From NCBI RefSeq assembly GCF_007990755.1, contig NZ_BJXA01000058.1, positions 1 to 58,497 of the forward strand: a stretch of 58,497 bases of DNA, in the 5' to 3' direction. Both the position numbers and the translations under genes were made by a program. Positions 37,111 to 48,847 of the stretch are shown here, in pieces. The DNA is from Nocardia ninae NBRC 108245 (lineage in GTDB: Bacteria > Actinomycetota > Actinomycetes > Mycobacteriales > Mycobacteriaceae). Under the pieces are notes generated by a model. The model searched no databases. It was not told the DNA's origin and saw only the letters and a list, made by a program, of their open reading frames with translations. Numbering within the stretch: the first letter of the stretch is position 1; every line of letters begins with the position of its first letter.

Positions 37111-37475
37111 CGGGTCGCGGTCCGGCCCGAGTTGGATCACGCTGGGCCGGGTGGCGCCGGGCGGGGTGACGGTTGGTGTCGGTTCGCGCGGGGTCCGGTC
37201 GGGTCGGCTGGATGACGGTCGACTGTCGGTTCGCGCCGGGCCGCGCGGATCGCGCCGTGTCGGATTGCGCCGGACCGGGCCCCGTCGGGCCGGGTGGGAT
37301 CGCGCCGCGCCCGGCCGGATGGGGTCGCGCAGGGCCGGGCCGGTCGGCTGTCGGTTCGCGCCGGGCCGAGGGGCGGTCGAGGGCTGACGTCGGATGGTGC
37401 TGGGACGGGTGACAGTCGCCGTTCGCTACGGCCGGGTGCTCGGGCGCCGTACCGGTGGCGTGCCATTATTCGAGG
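37111..37475. repeat. GC-rich intergenic stretch with direct repeats
   Basis: 365 bp between the MFS gene and hydrolase 3, with no credible gene. It is very GC-rich and repetitive: CTGTCGGTTCGCGCCGGGCC occurs exactly at 37223-37242 and 37348-37367, with a related copy near 37178, and GCCGGGCCGG-like strings throughout. Frames here are open only because stops are rare in such DNA. Confidence 0.6.
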
Positions 37476-38465
37476 ATGAGGCGCGGATACGTACTGGTGG
37501 CGGTGGGTGCCCTGTTGGCTGCATGCGCGATGACCAGCGCGTCGGTGTCGGCCGAACCGGCGTGTGCGACGGAGGTCGCGGTGCGCTCGGTGACGCTGAC
37601 CGTCGACGGTGAGGAGGCGACGGGGCTGGTCTACGAGCCGTACCGCTGCGCACCGGGTGATCTTCCGCCGACGGATCTGGTCGTCGCGGTGCACGGGCAC
37701 GACGGGGCCGCCGGCGACTACGCGGGTTATCTGACGTCGATCTCCCGGCGCACCGGCACCCCGGTGCTGTCGATGGATCTGCGCTCGGCCAGCAGCGTCT
37801 GGCGCACCGGTGAGTGGAACCTGTGGGCAGGCTGGCGCGACATCGTCGCCGCGACCCAGTGGTACCGGGACGAGCATCGTTCCATCGCGCGCACGGTCCT
37901 GTGGGGCTGGAGCCAAGGCGGCATCATGAGCGGGCTCGCCGCGGCGCACGGACCGCGCGGACTGTTCGACTACTGGGTCGACAACTACGGTCCCGCAGAT
38001 GATTTCACGATGTGGCTCGGCGCGTCGGTGGTCGATCCGGACCTGCCCGCGCAGATCGAACGCGACGCGGGCGGCTGCACGCCGATCGTCTGCCCGCAGG
38101 CCTACGTCGAGCGTTCGCCCGCGCTGCTGGCCGGCCGGATGGACGTAAAGCGCGCGTTCCTGATCCATGGCACCGGCGACGATGTGGTGCCGTATCCGAC
38201 CACGCTGGAGATGCGGGCCGGGTTGCTCGCCGCGGGCAAACCGACCTCGATGTACACCATCGTCACCGGCCGCGACCTGAACGGCGCCGTGGTTCCCGGG
38301 GATCACAGCGTCGGCCCGGCCTTCTTCGAGGGCGGTTGTGTCGTGGAGCGGCTGCTCCTCGGCATCGAACCCGTCGACGGTCCGGACCGCGACTACCTGG
38401 TCGACGTCGCCCACGGCATCGCGACCGGACCTGCCGCACCGCCGAATGCCAAGTGCGCCGCCTGA
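37476..38465 (+). CDS. secreted alpha/beta hydrolase, paralog 3
   Basis: A 329-residue exported protein, the third paralog. The signal region ends SASVSAEPAC; a lipobox-like LLAACAM is also present, so it might be a lipoprotein. Nucleophile S146 in LWGWSQGGIMSG, Asp in IHGTGDDVVPY, His in GDHSVGPAFF. The core cysteines (YRCAP, GGCTPIVCP, GGCVV, AKCAA) are kept. It is more diverged than paralogs 1 and 2 and lies ~3.3 kb away across unrelated genes. The ATG at 37476 follows a GAGG. Confidence 0.85.
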   Translation: MRRGYVLVAVGALLAACAMTSASVSAEPACATEVAVRSVTLTVDGEEATGLVYEPYRCAPGDLPPTDLVVAVHGHDGAAGDYAGYLTSISRRTGTPVLSMDLRSASSVWRTGEWNLWAGWRDIVAATQWYRDEHRSIARTVLWGWSQGGIMSGLAAAHGPRGLFDYWVDNYGPADDFTMWLGASVVDPDLPAQIERDAGGCTPIVCPQAYVERSPALLAGRMDVKRAFLIHGTGDDVVPYPTTLEMRAGLLAAGKPTSMYTIVTGRDLNGAVVPGDHSVGPAFFEGGCVVERLLLGIEPVDGPDRDYLVDVAHGIATGPAAPPNAKCAA

Positions 38466-38586
38466 TCCGGGCCGAACGGAGCAGCAACCATGGCGGAGCC
38501 CACACTCGCCGATTCGCACCACGGGGAACAGGATCGTGACCGGACACGGTTGTGCCTGGCAACACCGACGAGGAAGTGAGGCCACG

Positions 38587-39453
38587 ATGAGCGAACCGAC
38601 GGACCCGGCGTACCACTGGAACGGCGCGGACCTGGACCTGGACGGGTACCTGGCGCGCATCGGGTTCGACGGCGAGCGCGCACCGACCCTCGACACGTTG
38701 CGCAAGCTGGTGCATGCGCACACCACCTCGATCCCCTTCGAGAACCTGGAGATCATCCTCGGCCGCACCATCCCGCTCGATCTGGATTCCTTGCAGGACA
38801 AGCTGATTCGGCAACGCCGCGGCGGCTACTGCTACGAGCACGTCGGCCTGTTCGCGGCTGCGCTGGAGCGACTCGGCTTCGGCATCACCGCCCTGCACGC
38901 ACGGGTGACGATGGGTGCGACGGAGGGCCTGCGCCCCGCGACGCACGCCCTGCTGCGCGTGACCACCAGCGACGACGACCGAGTGTGGTTGTGCGACGTC
39001 GGATTCGGTGCGGGCCCGCTCGCACCGATCGAATTGTCCACCGAGGTGGGCGAATTCACGGCGGGCGACTGGCGGTTCCGGCTGGAGCTCACCCGAGGCG
39101 AGCTGGACAGCGACCTATGGGTGCTGCACCAGTTCGACAAGGACGGGTGGATCGACCGCTACACATTCGCGATGACGCCGCAGTACCGCATCGATTTCGC
39201 GGTCGGCAACCACTTCGTGTCGACGTCGCCGCGTTCACCGTTCACCACTCGCCCCTACGCGCAGCGGTTCCTCCCGGACGTACACCGCGTCGTCGACGGC
39301 ACCACGGTGATCACCGAGCGGCCGGACGGCACCAGCGAAACCCGGCAGATCGAGGCGACCGAACTACCGAAGATTCTGGCCGAAGAGTTCGACATCGAGC
39401 TCACCGAGGCCGATGCCGCCGCCCTCGTCGCGGGCGCCTGGCACACCGCCTGA
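38587..39453 (+). CDS. arylamine N-acetyltransferase
   Basis: A 288-residue NAT that transfers acetyl from acetyl-CoA to arylamines or hydrazines. The catalytic Cys82 is in RRGGYCYEHVGLFAAAL, the His in RPATHALLRV, and the Asp in WLCDVGFGAGPL, completing the triad. The N-terminal DLDGYLARIGFDGERAPTLDTLRKLVHAHTTSIPFENLEI block is typical. RBS GAGGAAG. In mycobacteria NAT acetylates isoniazid and is linked to cholesterol catabolism genes; no such genes are present here. Confidence 0.94.
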   Translation: MSEPTDPAYHWNGADLDLDGYLARIGFDGERAPTLDTLRKLVHAHTTSIPFENLEIILGRTIPLDLDSLQDKLIRQRRGGYCYEHVGLFAAALERLGFGITALHARVTMGATEGLRPATHALLRVTTSDDDRVWLCDVGFGAGPLAPIELSTEVGEFTAGDWRFRLELTRGELDSDLWVLHQFDKDGWIDRYTFAMTPQYRIDFAVGNHFVSTSPRSPFTTRPYAQRFLPDVHRVVDGTTVITERPDGTSETRQIEATELPKILAEEFDIELTEADAAALVAGAWHTA

Positions 39454-39524
39454 TCAGGCACGCGAGCGCCGATCCCGGCACGGCCTCTGCCGACTCGCCG
39501 GGGTCGGCGGTTACAGTCGGCGGG

Positions 39525-41276
39525 GTGCGTACCCACCGGAAGTCCCTCGTCCTGTTCTCCGCACCCGCGCTCGTGCTCGCCGCCTGCTCGTCCGGCCCGG
39601 ACCAGCCCGACACCGTCGCAGGCCAGTTCGCCGACGCGCTGAACCGCGACGACGTGGCCGCCGCCGCAGGCCTCACCGATGACCCGGCGAAGGCCTCCGA
39701 CGCCCTCGGCAAGCTCTATGACGGCCTCGGCAAAGAGGTGCGCTTCGATGTCCGCTCGATCGACAAGAACACCTTCACGCTGGCCGCCACCTGGAAGCTC
39801 GGCAAGGACGGCGCGGCCGAGTGGACCTACACCACCACCGGCACCGCGGACGAGGGCGGCGACGGCTGGAAGGTCAAGTGGAACCCGGACACGGTCGCGC
39901 CGGGCTTGGCCGCAGGTCCGCTGAGTTACAGCCCGGTCTATCCCAAGCCCGCCCGCGTCCTCGACGCCAGCGGCGGCGAGTTGATGACCCAGCAGGTGGT
40001 CACGCTGGTGAACGTGAGCCCAGGCGCGGATACCGCCGCGCTCGCCGCGCTGCTCACCCCGATCGCGCCCGACATCACCGCGCAGTCGCTGCAAGCGGAA
40101 CTCGCTGCGGCGCAGGGTAAACCGATCACCGCGATCAGCCTGCGCGACGCCGACATCGCGCCGATCCAGCCGCAGCTCGCCGCCGTGCCCGGCGTCACGC
40201 TCGCGCCGCAGACCCGCCTGCTCACCACCGACAAGTCGCTGGCCTCGCCCGCCCTGTCCGGACTCGCCGAGCTGTGGCAGCAGAACGCCGACGCCGGCGC
40301 GGGCTGGGCGGTGCGCGCGCAGACCGGCGAGGGCACCCAGCGGGTCGGTGGCCAGGATCCGAAGCCGACCGCCGATATCGCCTCCACCTTGAACATCGAC
40401 CTGCAGCAGGCGGCCGAGGCGGCGCTGGCGCCGATCACCCAGCCCGCGGCGATCGTCGCGCTGCAACCCTCCACCGGCAACGTGGTCGCGGTCGCGCAGA
40501 ACAATGCCGCCGACGCACAGGGCCCGATCGCGCTCACCGGCCTGTACCCGCCCGGTTCGACCTTCAAGACGGTGACCGTCTCGGCCGCACTGCAAGCGGA
40601 CACGGTCACCCCGGACACCGTGCTGCCCTGCCCCGGCGTCGCGAACATCGAGGGTCGCAAGATCCCCAACGACAACAATTTCGACCTGGGACAGGTGCCG
40701 CTACATACTGCGTTCGCGCGTTCCTGCAACACCACCATGGGCTCGCTCGCGGTGAAACTGCCCGCCGATGCGTTGACGAATGCAGCGGCACAGCTCGGTC
40801 TCGGCATCGACTACGTCACACCCGGGCTGACCACCGTCACCGGCAAGGTGCCGCCCGCGGACACCCCGGCGCTGCGGGTCGAGTCGGCTATCGGTCAGGG
40901 AAAGGTGACCGCTACGCCGTTCGGCATGGCGCTGGTCGCCGCGTCCATCGCGCGCGGCTCGGTGCCCGCGCCCGCCATCGTGCAGGGCAAGCCCGGCACG
41001 CCGGACAAGACGCCGGCCGCGCTGCCCGCCAGCGTTGCCGAGCAGGTCAAAGCCATGATGCGGGAGACGGTCACGGCAGGCACCGCGACCCAGCTGCGTG
41101 ATATTCCGGGCTTGCTCGGCAAGACGGGCACCGCGGAATACATCGACGACCAGCACGCGCACGGGTGGTTCGTCGGTATCGCCGATGACCTGGCGTTTGC
41201 GGTATTCGTCAACGACGCGAACAGCTCCGGACCCGCGGTGGACGCGGCGGGGCGGATGCTGCGGGCGGCGCGCTAG
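39525..41276 (+). CDS. penicillin-binding lipoprotein with NTF2-like N-terminal domain
   Basis: A 583-residue D,D-transpeptidase. The signal peptide has lipobox LAAC at residues ~17-20. A MecA_N/NTF2-like domain (DTVAGQFADALNRDDVAAAAGLTDD, residues ~25-140) precedes a dimerisation region and the transpeptidase. Active-site motifs: S345-TFK in PPGSTFKTV, S400-CN in FARSCNTTMG and K533-TG in LLGKTGTAEY. It resembles mycobacterial Rv2864c-type lipoproteins, involved in septal or peptidoglycan crosslinking. The GTG start has GGGG upstream. A kinase with extracellular domain follows 15 bp later, suggesting cell-wall signalling. Confidence 0.93.
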   Translation: MRTHRKSLVLFSAPALVLAACSSGPDQPDTVAGQFADALNRDDVAAAAGLTDDPAKASDALGKLYDGLGKEVRFDVRSIDKNTFTLAATWKLGKDGAAEWTYTTTGTADEGGDGWKVKWNPDTVAPGLAAGPLSYSPVYPKPARVLDASGGELMTQQVVTLVNVSPGADTAALAALLTPIAPDITAQSLQAELAAAQGKPITAISLRDADIAPIQPQLAAVPGVTLAPQTRLLTTDKSLASPALSGLAELWQQNADAGAGWAVRAQTGEGTQRVGGQDPKPTADIASTLNIDLQQAAEAALAPITQPAAIVALQPSTGNVVAVAQNNAADAQGPIALTGLYPPGSTFKTVTVSAALQADTVTPDTVLPCPGVANIEGRKIPNDNNFDLGQVPLHTAFARSCNTTMGSLAVKLPADALTNAAAQLGLGIDYVTPGLTTVTGKVPPADTPALRVESAIGQGKVTATPFGMALVAASIARGSVPAPAIVQGKPGTPDKTPAALPASVAEQVKAMMRETVTAGTATQLRDIPGLLGKTGTAEYIDDQHAHGWFVGIADDLAFAVFVNDANSSGPAVDAAGRMLRAAR

Positions 41277-41291
41277 CCCCGCCGCGCCGAT

Positions 41292-43013
41292 GTGGGCGGA
41301 GAATATGCCCCTGCTGGCGCGGACCGAAGTTCCGCGGCCAGCTACACTCGTCCCCGGACCGCGTCTGTAAGCAATAAGCGGGATGTCACGATTTCGAGAA
41401 GGTTCGGAGTAGGCGCCATCGATACCGGTCAGTTGATCGCGGAGCATTACCGCCTGGTCGAGCGGATTGGTAGCGGCGGCACAGGTGTTGTTTGGCGTGC
41501 CATCGACGAGCGCTTGCAACGCTCGGTGGCCGTCAAGCAGATCCATATCAAGCCGAGCCTGCCCGAGGCCGAGCGTGATGTGGTGCGCCAACGTGCGATC
41601 CGAGAGGCTCGCAACGCTGCCCGCTTCCAGCATCCGAACGCGATCGTCGTGTTCGACATCACCGAGCATCAGGGCGATCCCTGCCTGGTGATGGAGTACC
41701 TGAAGTCCAACAGCCTGGCCGGCGTGCTCTCCACGCAGGGCCCGCTGCCGTTGACGCAGGTCGCCCGCATCGGTGAGCAGGTCGCCTCGGCGCTGATCGC
41801 CGCGCACGACGCGGGCATCGTGCACCGCGACGTGAAGCCGGGCAACATCCTGCTCGACGACCACGGCACCGTGAAGATCACCGACTTCGGCATCTCCCGC
41901 GCCGCCGGTGACGTCACGCTCACCGAAACCGGCCTGATCTGCGGCACCGCCGCCTACCTCGCCCCCGAGATGGCCCGTGGCGCCGACCCGACCCCCGCCT
42001 CGGACGTATTCGCCCTTGGCGCAACACTTTTCCACGCACTGGAAGGTGAACCGCCGTACGGCGCGAACGCCAACCCGCTCGCGGTGCTGTACGCCGCGGC
42101 CAACGGTCAGGTCAGCGAACCCCGCAACGCCGGTCCCGCAACGGATTTCCTGCTGGACCTGCTCAGCCCGGAACCGCAGGACCGGCCGACCATGCGCGCG
42201 GCACTCGACCACCTCGCCGCCTTCGCCGACGCGGGCCCCGCCCCGGTGACCGCTGGATTCGTCCCCGCCAGTGAAGCTTTCGTGCGCCGCCGCAACGGCG
42301 CGCCCGAATCCGCCACCCGGGCACTGCGCCCCTCGGCGGTGTCGGCTCCGGTCCATCAGCCGACCGAACGCCAGCCGCGCCCGCAGCGCCCGGCCCCCCG
42401 CCCGCAGCCCGCGCCGCGTCGCCCCGCGCAGACCAACACCGCGACCCACCCGCGCACCGCAGCCCAGCCCCGCCCTGTTCCGCGCAAGTCCGGCGGTAAG
42501 AGCAAGGCCGTCATCATCGGCGCGGCCATCGGTGCCGTCGTAGCGGTGGGCGCGATCCTCATCGGCACGTTGTCGCAGCAGGACTCGAATTCACCGACGG
42601 TGAACGCAAGCCCGCCGTCCACCAGTTCGCCGACCGGTGGCACGAGCTCGACCCCTCCGTCCGGAACGGTCGGTAAGACCCCCAGCGATGGCACGGTCAC
42701 CGAGGGACCTGCGGCGGCACTGGTGAAGCGGTTCTACGACGACGCAAGCGGCTCGTGGTCCACGCTGACACCCGCGGCGCAGAAGCTCTACGGCTCCGAG
42801 ACGGCGTTCCGCCAGTACTGGACCACGCACACGGTCGAGAACTTCTCCAGCATCCGAGCTGTCAAAGCGGGCAACAACTCCGACGGCTCGCTCGACATCG
42901 AGCTGGCCAGCCTGATCGTCGACGGCCAGGACAAGGCGATGACCCTGCGCGTGATCAGCTCCGGCGGCAAGCTCCTGCTCGACAGCGATACCCGCTTCCC
43001 GTCCCTTACCTGA
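41292..43013 (+). CDS. membrane Ser/Thr protein kinase
   Basis: An up to 573-residue Hanks-type kinase. Kinase domain: glycine loop RIGSGGTGVVWRA, SVAVKQIHI with the lysine, catalytic HRDVKPGNILLD, DFGISRA, and CGTAAYLAPEMARG. A Pro/Arg-rich linker leads to one membrane helix (AVIIGAAIGAVVAVGAILIG) and an extracellular domain resembling a solute-binding or NTF2-like sensor. The GTG at 41292 is the only common in-frame start; it lacks a good RBS. The conserved kinase part begins IDTGQLIAEHYRLVERIG at 41418 behind a GGAG, and a rare ATC start there cannot be excluded. Confidence 0.9.
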   Translation: MGGEYAPAGADRSSAASYTRPRTASVSNKRDVTISRRFGVGAIDTGQLIAEHYRLVERIGSGGTGVVWRAIDERLQRSVAVKQIHIKPSLPEAERDVVRQRAIREARNAARFQHPNAIVVFDITEHQGDPCLVMEYLKSNSLAGVLSTQGPLPLTQVARIGEQVASALIAAHDAGIVHRDVKPGNILLDDHGTVKITDFGISRAAGDVTLTETGLICGTAAYLAPEMARGADPTPASDVFALGATLFHALEGEPPYGANANPLAVLYAAANGQVSEPRNAGPATDFLLDLLSPEPQDRPTMRAALDHLAAFADAGPAPVTAGFVPASEAFVRRRNGAPESATRALRPSAVSAPVHQPTERQPRPQRPAPRPQPAPRRPAQTNTATHPRTAAQPRPVPRKSGGKSKAVIIGAAIGAVVAVGAILIGTLSQQDSNSPTVNASPPSTSSPTGGTSSTPPSGTVGKTPSDGTVTEGPAAALVKRFYDDASGSWSTLTPAAQKLYGSETAFRQYWTTHTVENFSSIRAVKAGNNSDGSLDIELASLIVDGQDKAMTLRVISSGGKLLLDSDTRFPSLT

Positions 43014-43041
43014 AAGGCGTTCGCGCCACTAAACTTTGGAC

Positions 43042-43644
43042 ATGGATGTCCGGGGGATGCTGGCCGAGGAACGTGCTGAACTGATCTCGTTGCTGCGTAC
43101 GTTGAGTGACGAGGAGTGGGAGAGTCCGTCGCTGTGTGACGGGTGGCGGGTGCGGGATGTGGTCGGGCATTTGCTGTACGACACCATCGGGCTGCCGACG
43201 TACGGGGGAATCGCGGTTCGGTGTGGGTTGTCCGTCGATCGGTTCAATGGTCGGCTCGTGGAAAAGGCGAAGGCGCTGTCGACCGAGGCTTTGGTAGACA
43301 AGTTCGAGCATGCGGCGGGGCGGGTCTCGAAGTACGCGCCGAGGCTGGCCCTGGCGGATGTGATGGTCCATCAGCAGGACATCCGGCGACCGCTCGGGCG
43401 TGCTCGCACGATCCCGGCGGATCGCCTGATCACCGTCCTGGAACATCCTGACCCGTTCGCGATGCCGTGGCGGCGCACCAGGGGGCTGCGGTTCGTGGCC
43501 ACCGATGTCAGCTGGTCGAAGGGGCATGGTCCGGAGGTGCGCGGCCCGGGGGAGGCGATCGTGCTCGCCATGGTCGGACGCGCGGTCGCGGTCGATGAGC
43601 TGGCCGGTGACGGCGTGGTCGAACTGCGGCGACGCTGCGGGTGA
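43042..43644 (+). CDS. maleylpyruvate isomerase family mycothiol-dependent enzyme
   Basis: A 200-residue DinB-fold protein (TIGR03083 type). The N-terminal helix bundle shows SLCDGWRVRDVVGHLLYDT, with the metal-ligand His, and the ADVMVHQQDIRRPLG segment with the second and third ligand region. Family members use mycothiol as cofactor, in line with the host. No pathway context is visible; it precedes hisD by 101 bp. The TTG at 43036 is an alternative start two codons upstream. Confidence 0.8.
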   Translation: MDVRGMLAEERAELISLLRTLSDEEWESPSLCDGWRVRDVVGHLLYDTIGLPTYGGIAVRCGLSVDRFNGRLVEKAKALSTEALVDKFEHAAGRVSKYAPRLALADVMVHQQDIRRPLGRARTIPADRLITVLEHPDPFAMPWRRTRGLRFVATDVSWSKGHGPEVRGPGEAIVLAMVGRAVAVDELAGDGVVELRRRCG

Positions 43645-43745
43645 GCCGTAGGACACCACGCGGATAACCGGTGGCGTCGGCCGACTAGGCTGGTAGCTGC
43701 AACTTTCCTGTTGCGGATTCGGCTGAAGACAAGGATCGACACCAC

Positions 43746-46213
<2,468 letters not shown>

Positions 46214-46236
46214 ATCCGCCTGTGGAGGAAAAGATC

Positions 46237-46851
46237 ATGAATAGAACCGCGCGGGTGGAGCGCGTCACCAAAGAGTCCAGCATCGTGGTCGAGCTGGACC
46301 TGGACGGCACCGGCAAGACCGAGATCGCCACGGGCGTCCCGTTCTACGACCACATGCTGACCGCGCTCGGCGCGCACGCCAGCTTCGACCTGACCGTGCG
46401 GGCCGAGGGCGACATCGAGATCGAGGCGCACCACACGGTGGAGGACACCGCGATCGTGTTCGGCCAGGCGCTGGGAAAGGCGTTGGGCGACAAGGTCGGT
46501 ATCCGCCGGTTCGGTGATGCCTTCATCCCGATGGACGAGACCCTGGCGCACGCCGCGGTCGACGTGTCCGGGCGTCCGTACTGTGTGCACACCGGCGAGC
46601 CGGAACACCTGCTGCACGCTGTGATTCCCGGGTCCGGGCCCGGCGCACCGTATTCCACCGTGCTGAACCGCCACGTCTTCGAGTCGATCGCGTTGAACGC
46701 GCGCATCGCCCTGCACGTGCGCGTGCTGTACGGCCGCGACCAGCACCACGTCACCGAGGCCGAATTCAAGGCGGTGGCACGGGCTTTGCGTGCCGCGGTC
46801 GAACTCGATCCGCGGGTGCAGGGCATCCCCTCGACGAAGGGGACGCTGTGA
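46237..46851 (+). CDS. hisB: imidazoleglycerol-phosphate dehydratase
   Basis: A 204-residue Mn enzyme. Both ligand motifs are present: [18 protein letters not shown] and [20 protein letters not shown], plus [20 protein letters not shown]. The ATG at 46237 is chosen because GGAGGAA lies 6 bases upstream; the ATG at 46210 (nine codons earlier, ATGA to hisC) adds MNPPVEEKI, not typical of the family. GTGA overlap with hisH. Actinobacterial HisB is monofunctional, as here. Confidence 0.95.
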   Translation: MNRTARVERVTKESSIVVELDLDGTGKTEIATGVPFYDHMLTALGAHASFDLTVRAEGDIEIEAHHTVEDTAIVFGQALGKALGDKVGIRRFGDAFIPMDETLAHAAVDVSGRPYCVHTGEPEHLLHAVIPGSGPGAPYSTVLNRHVFESIALNARIALHVRVLYGRDQHHVTEAEFKAVARALRAAVELDPRVQGIPSTKGTL

Positions 46852-47477
46852 CCTCTGTTGCCCTGCTCGACTACGGCTCGGGAAATCTGCACTCCGCCGA
46901 GCGGGCGCTGGTTCGTGCGGGCGCGAAGGTCGAGGTGACCGCCGATCCCGAGGTCGCGCTGGCCGCCGACGGCCTCGTCGTCCCCGGCGTCGGCGCCTAC
47001 GCCGCCTGCATGGCGGGACTGCGAAAGGTGCGGGGCGAGCGGATCATCGGTCAGCGCCTGGCCGGTGGCCGCCCGGTGCTCGGCATCTGCGTCGGCATGC
47101 AGATCCTGTTCGAGCGCGGCGTCGAATTCGGCGTGGAAACCGACGGCTGCGCCGAATGGCCGGGCACCGTGGAACGCCTGTCCGCTCCGGTGCTGCCGCA
47201 CATGGGCTGGAACACCGTGTCGGCGCCGCAGGACAGCGTGCTGTTCGCGGGGATGGACGCCGACACCCGGTTCTACTTCGTGCACACCTACGCCGCGCAG
47301 AAGTGGGAGTTGCCGCCCGGCGATCACTTCGACGCCCCCCGGCTGACCTGGGCCGAGCACGGCGTGCCGTTCCTCGCCGCGGTGGAGAACGGGGCGCTCT
47401 CGGCGACCCAGTTCCACCCGGAGAAGTCCGGCGACGCCGGCGCTCAGCTGCTGCGCAATTGGGTGCAGGCGCTGTAG
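46848..47477 (+). CDS. hisH: imidazole glycerol phosphate synthase, glutaminase subunit
   Basis: A 209-residue class I glutamine amidotransferase supplying ammonia to HisF. The nucleophile Cys81 is in [11 protein letters not shown]; the late FHPEKS provides the His/Glu. [16 protein letters not shown] and HMGWNTV are typical. GTG start overlapping the hisB stop. Its partner hisF is ~3.5 kb away, because three foreign genes and then hisA and an IMPase lie between. Confidence 0.95.
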   Translation: MTSVALLDYGSGNLHSAERALVRAGAKVEVTADPEVALAADGLVVPGVGAYAACMAGLRKVRGERIIGQRLAGGRPVLGICVGMQILFERGVEFGVETDGCAEWPGTVERLSAPVLPHMGWNTVSAPQDSVLFAGMDADTRFYFVHTYAAQKWELPPGDHFDAPRLTWAEHGVPFLAAVENGALSATQFHPEKSGDAGAQLLRNWVQAL

Positions 47478-47479
47478 CC

Positions 47480-47941
47480 CTACTTGGTTTCGGCCCGGTT
47501 GACCAGCCAGCGACCGTTCACGTTCTCGACGGTGATCAGCAGGGACATCTTGTTGGTCTTCGGCAGGCCATCGGTGGCGTCGCTCGTCGTCGTCCGCACC
47601 ACATCGACGGTGATGTCCGCCGTGGCGGCGTCGCCGGAGACGACCCGGCAGTCCACCGAATTGACCTCGGCGCGGGCGTGATTCGCGGCGGCGTCGGCCT
47701 GGATGGTCGGCCGGGCCTGCTCGAACTCCGTCCGGAACGTCCCGGTCGTCAGCTCGAGCATCTTGTTCGCGTGCTCATCGAAGCTCGCGTAGTCGTAGGT
47801 CCCTGCGACGGTGCCGAAATCGCAGCCGGCCAGCCGTGCTTCCTCGGGCGGGGCGGCCGCGGCGGTCGGCGCGGTGGCGAGCACCGCGGTGCAGGTGGCT
47901 GCCGAAATCATGAGCACGGCAGCGTGAGTCGAGCGCGTCAT
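47480..47941 (-). CDS. small secreted protein of unknown function
   Basis: A 153-residue protein with a signal peptide ending TAPTAAAAPPEE. The mature part has alternating polar strands, VNSVDCRVVSGDAATADITVDVVRTTTSD and NKMSLLITVENVNGRWLVNRAETK, recalling the Mce-associated or NTF2-like extracytoplasmic proteins of mycobacteria. Two Cys (GCDFG, DCRV) could pair. It is antisense to the his operon and ends 2 bp from the hisH stop. No partner genes. Confidence 0.7.
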   Translation of the reverse strand: MTRSTHAAVLMISAATCTAVLATAPTAAAAPPEEARLAGCDFGTVAGTYDYASFDEHANKMLELTTGTFRTEFEQARPTIQADAAANHARAEVNSVDCRVVSGDAATADITVDVVRTTTSDATDGLPKTNKMSLLITVENVNGRWLVNRAETK

Positions 47942-48154
47942 ATGAGATCCCTAGGGAGAGTGCGGAAGTAAGTGACCGGAGCGATCGCCGAGGCGAGACA
48001 CTACCGGTGGTTTCCGGCCGACGGGGCGGCTCGCTCACGAGACCGTGGTCGTCGGCCCTCCGGGTAGACCCTGACCTCGGCGCGGCGGATATGGGGGTTC
48101 GCTCCGGATTCGGCTGCGACGGCTCGGATCTACGGTCGATCCGAGGAGGATGAT

Positions 48155-48682
48155 ATGCGCAGCGTCACAGTTCCATTGGTCGTGCTATCGGGGTATGCGG
48201 TGGTCGCGTGTTTCGCGTTCGGCACCACCGCGGCAGAGACAATGCTGTTGTATCCCAACATTTTCCGGGACATCCCTGAGTCGCTGGAGCTCACCGAACA
48301 GTTCATGAGCGTGGTCGCGGTCGGTGACGTGATGCGCCCACTCGGCGGTGTGCTCACGCTATGCGCGTTGATCGCCGGTGTGGCGGCGGTGCGCTATCGG
48401 ATCGGGCTGCGCTGGGTAGGACTGTCGCTGGCCTCACTGGTCAGCGGACAGTTCCTCCTGTCGATCCTGTACCAGTGGCCGCGCGCATCGATCCTGTTCG
48501 ACGACCGCGACAAGCACACCCTCGCCGAAATCGAGCGCGCCGCAACAGAATTCCTGATCGGGCAAGGTTTCCGAATCGCTGCGGCGGCGTTCACCGCACT
48601 GTTCGCAGTGACCGCCGCGCTGGTCTGTTACCGCCGACGGGTACTGGCAAATGGCGCTGAACCTGTGCCGTCGCTGACCTGA
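48155..48682 (+). CDS. four-helix membrane protein of unknown function
   Basis: A 175-residue protein with four hydrophobic segments (about residues 4-26, 65-85, 92-110, 145-165) and an extracytoplasmic loop after helix 1 (ETMLLYPNIFRDIPESL). The pattern recalls DUF1772/anthrone-oxygenase-like membrane proteins but no diagnostic motif is certain. ATG 48155 has GAGGAGGA close upstream, a strong RBS. It is divergent from the secreted-protein gene and precedes a MarR gene, which might control it. Confidence 0.7.
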   Translation: MRSVTVPLVVLSGYAVVACFAFGTTAAETMLLYPNIFRDIPESLELTEQFMSVVAVGDVMRPLGGVLTLCALIAGVAAVRYRIGLRWVGLSLASLVSGQFLLSILYQWPRASILFDDRDKHTLAEIERAATEFLIGQGFRIAAAAFTALFAVTAALVCYRRRVLANGAEPVPSLT

Positions 48683-48812
48683 CACCGACGGCAGCAGCCG
48701 AATGGTTCGGTTCAAAATGGCCGCCGGCTGCGGTGGGTGATGAAGAGTTGGACGCGGCTTGCAGCAGTTGCCGGCCAAGGCGTCGAGCCGCTGTCCGACC
48801 AGCGGCAACATA

Positions 48813-48831
48813 TTGTGGGTGTGACCAACAA
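48813..48831. promoter_or_regulatory. imperfect palindrome upstream of MarR gene
   Basis: TTGTGGGTGTGACCAACAA pairs TTGT/ACAA and GGT/ACC, with one unpaired base on each side and a 3-bp centre. It lies 17 bp before the marR ATG at 48848, with TTAGAT (48835-48840) as a possible -10 of a leaderless mRNA. Probable autoregulatory operator. Confidence 0.55.
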
Positions 48832-48847
48832 GCGTTAGATTGCTGGC

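Noticed and set aside
37137-38801. Long open minus-strand frame of ~550 codons
   Set aside because: It is antisense to hydrolase 3, which has a signal peptide and catalytic motifs; the product is Arg/Pro/Gly rich without a domain.
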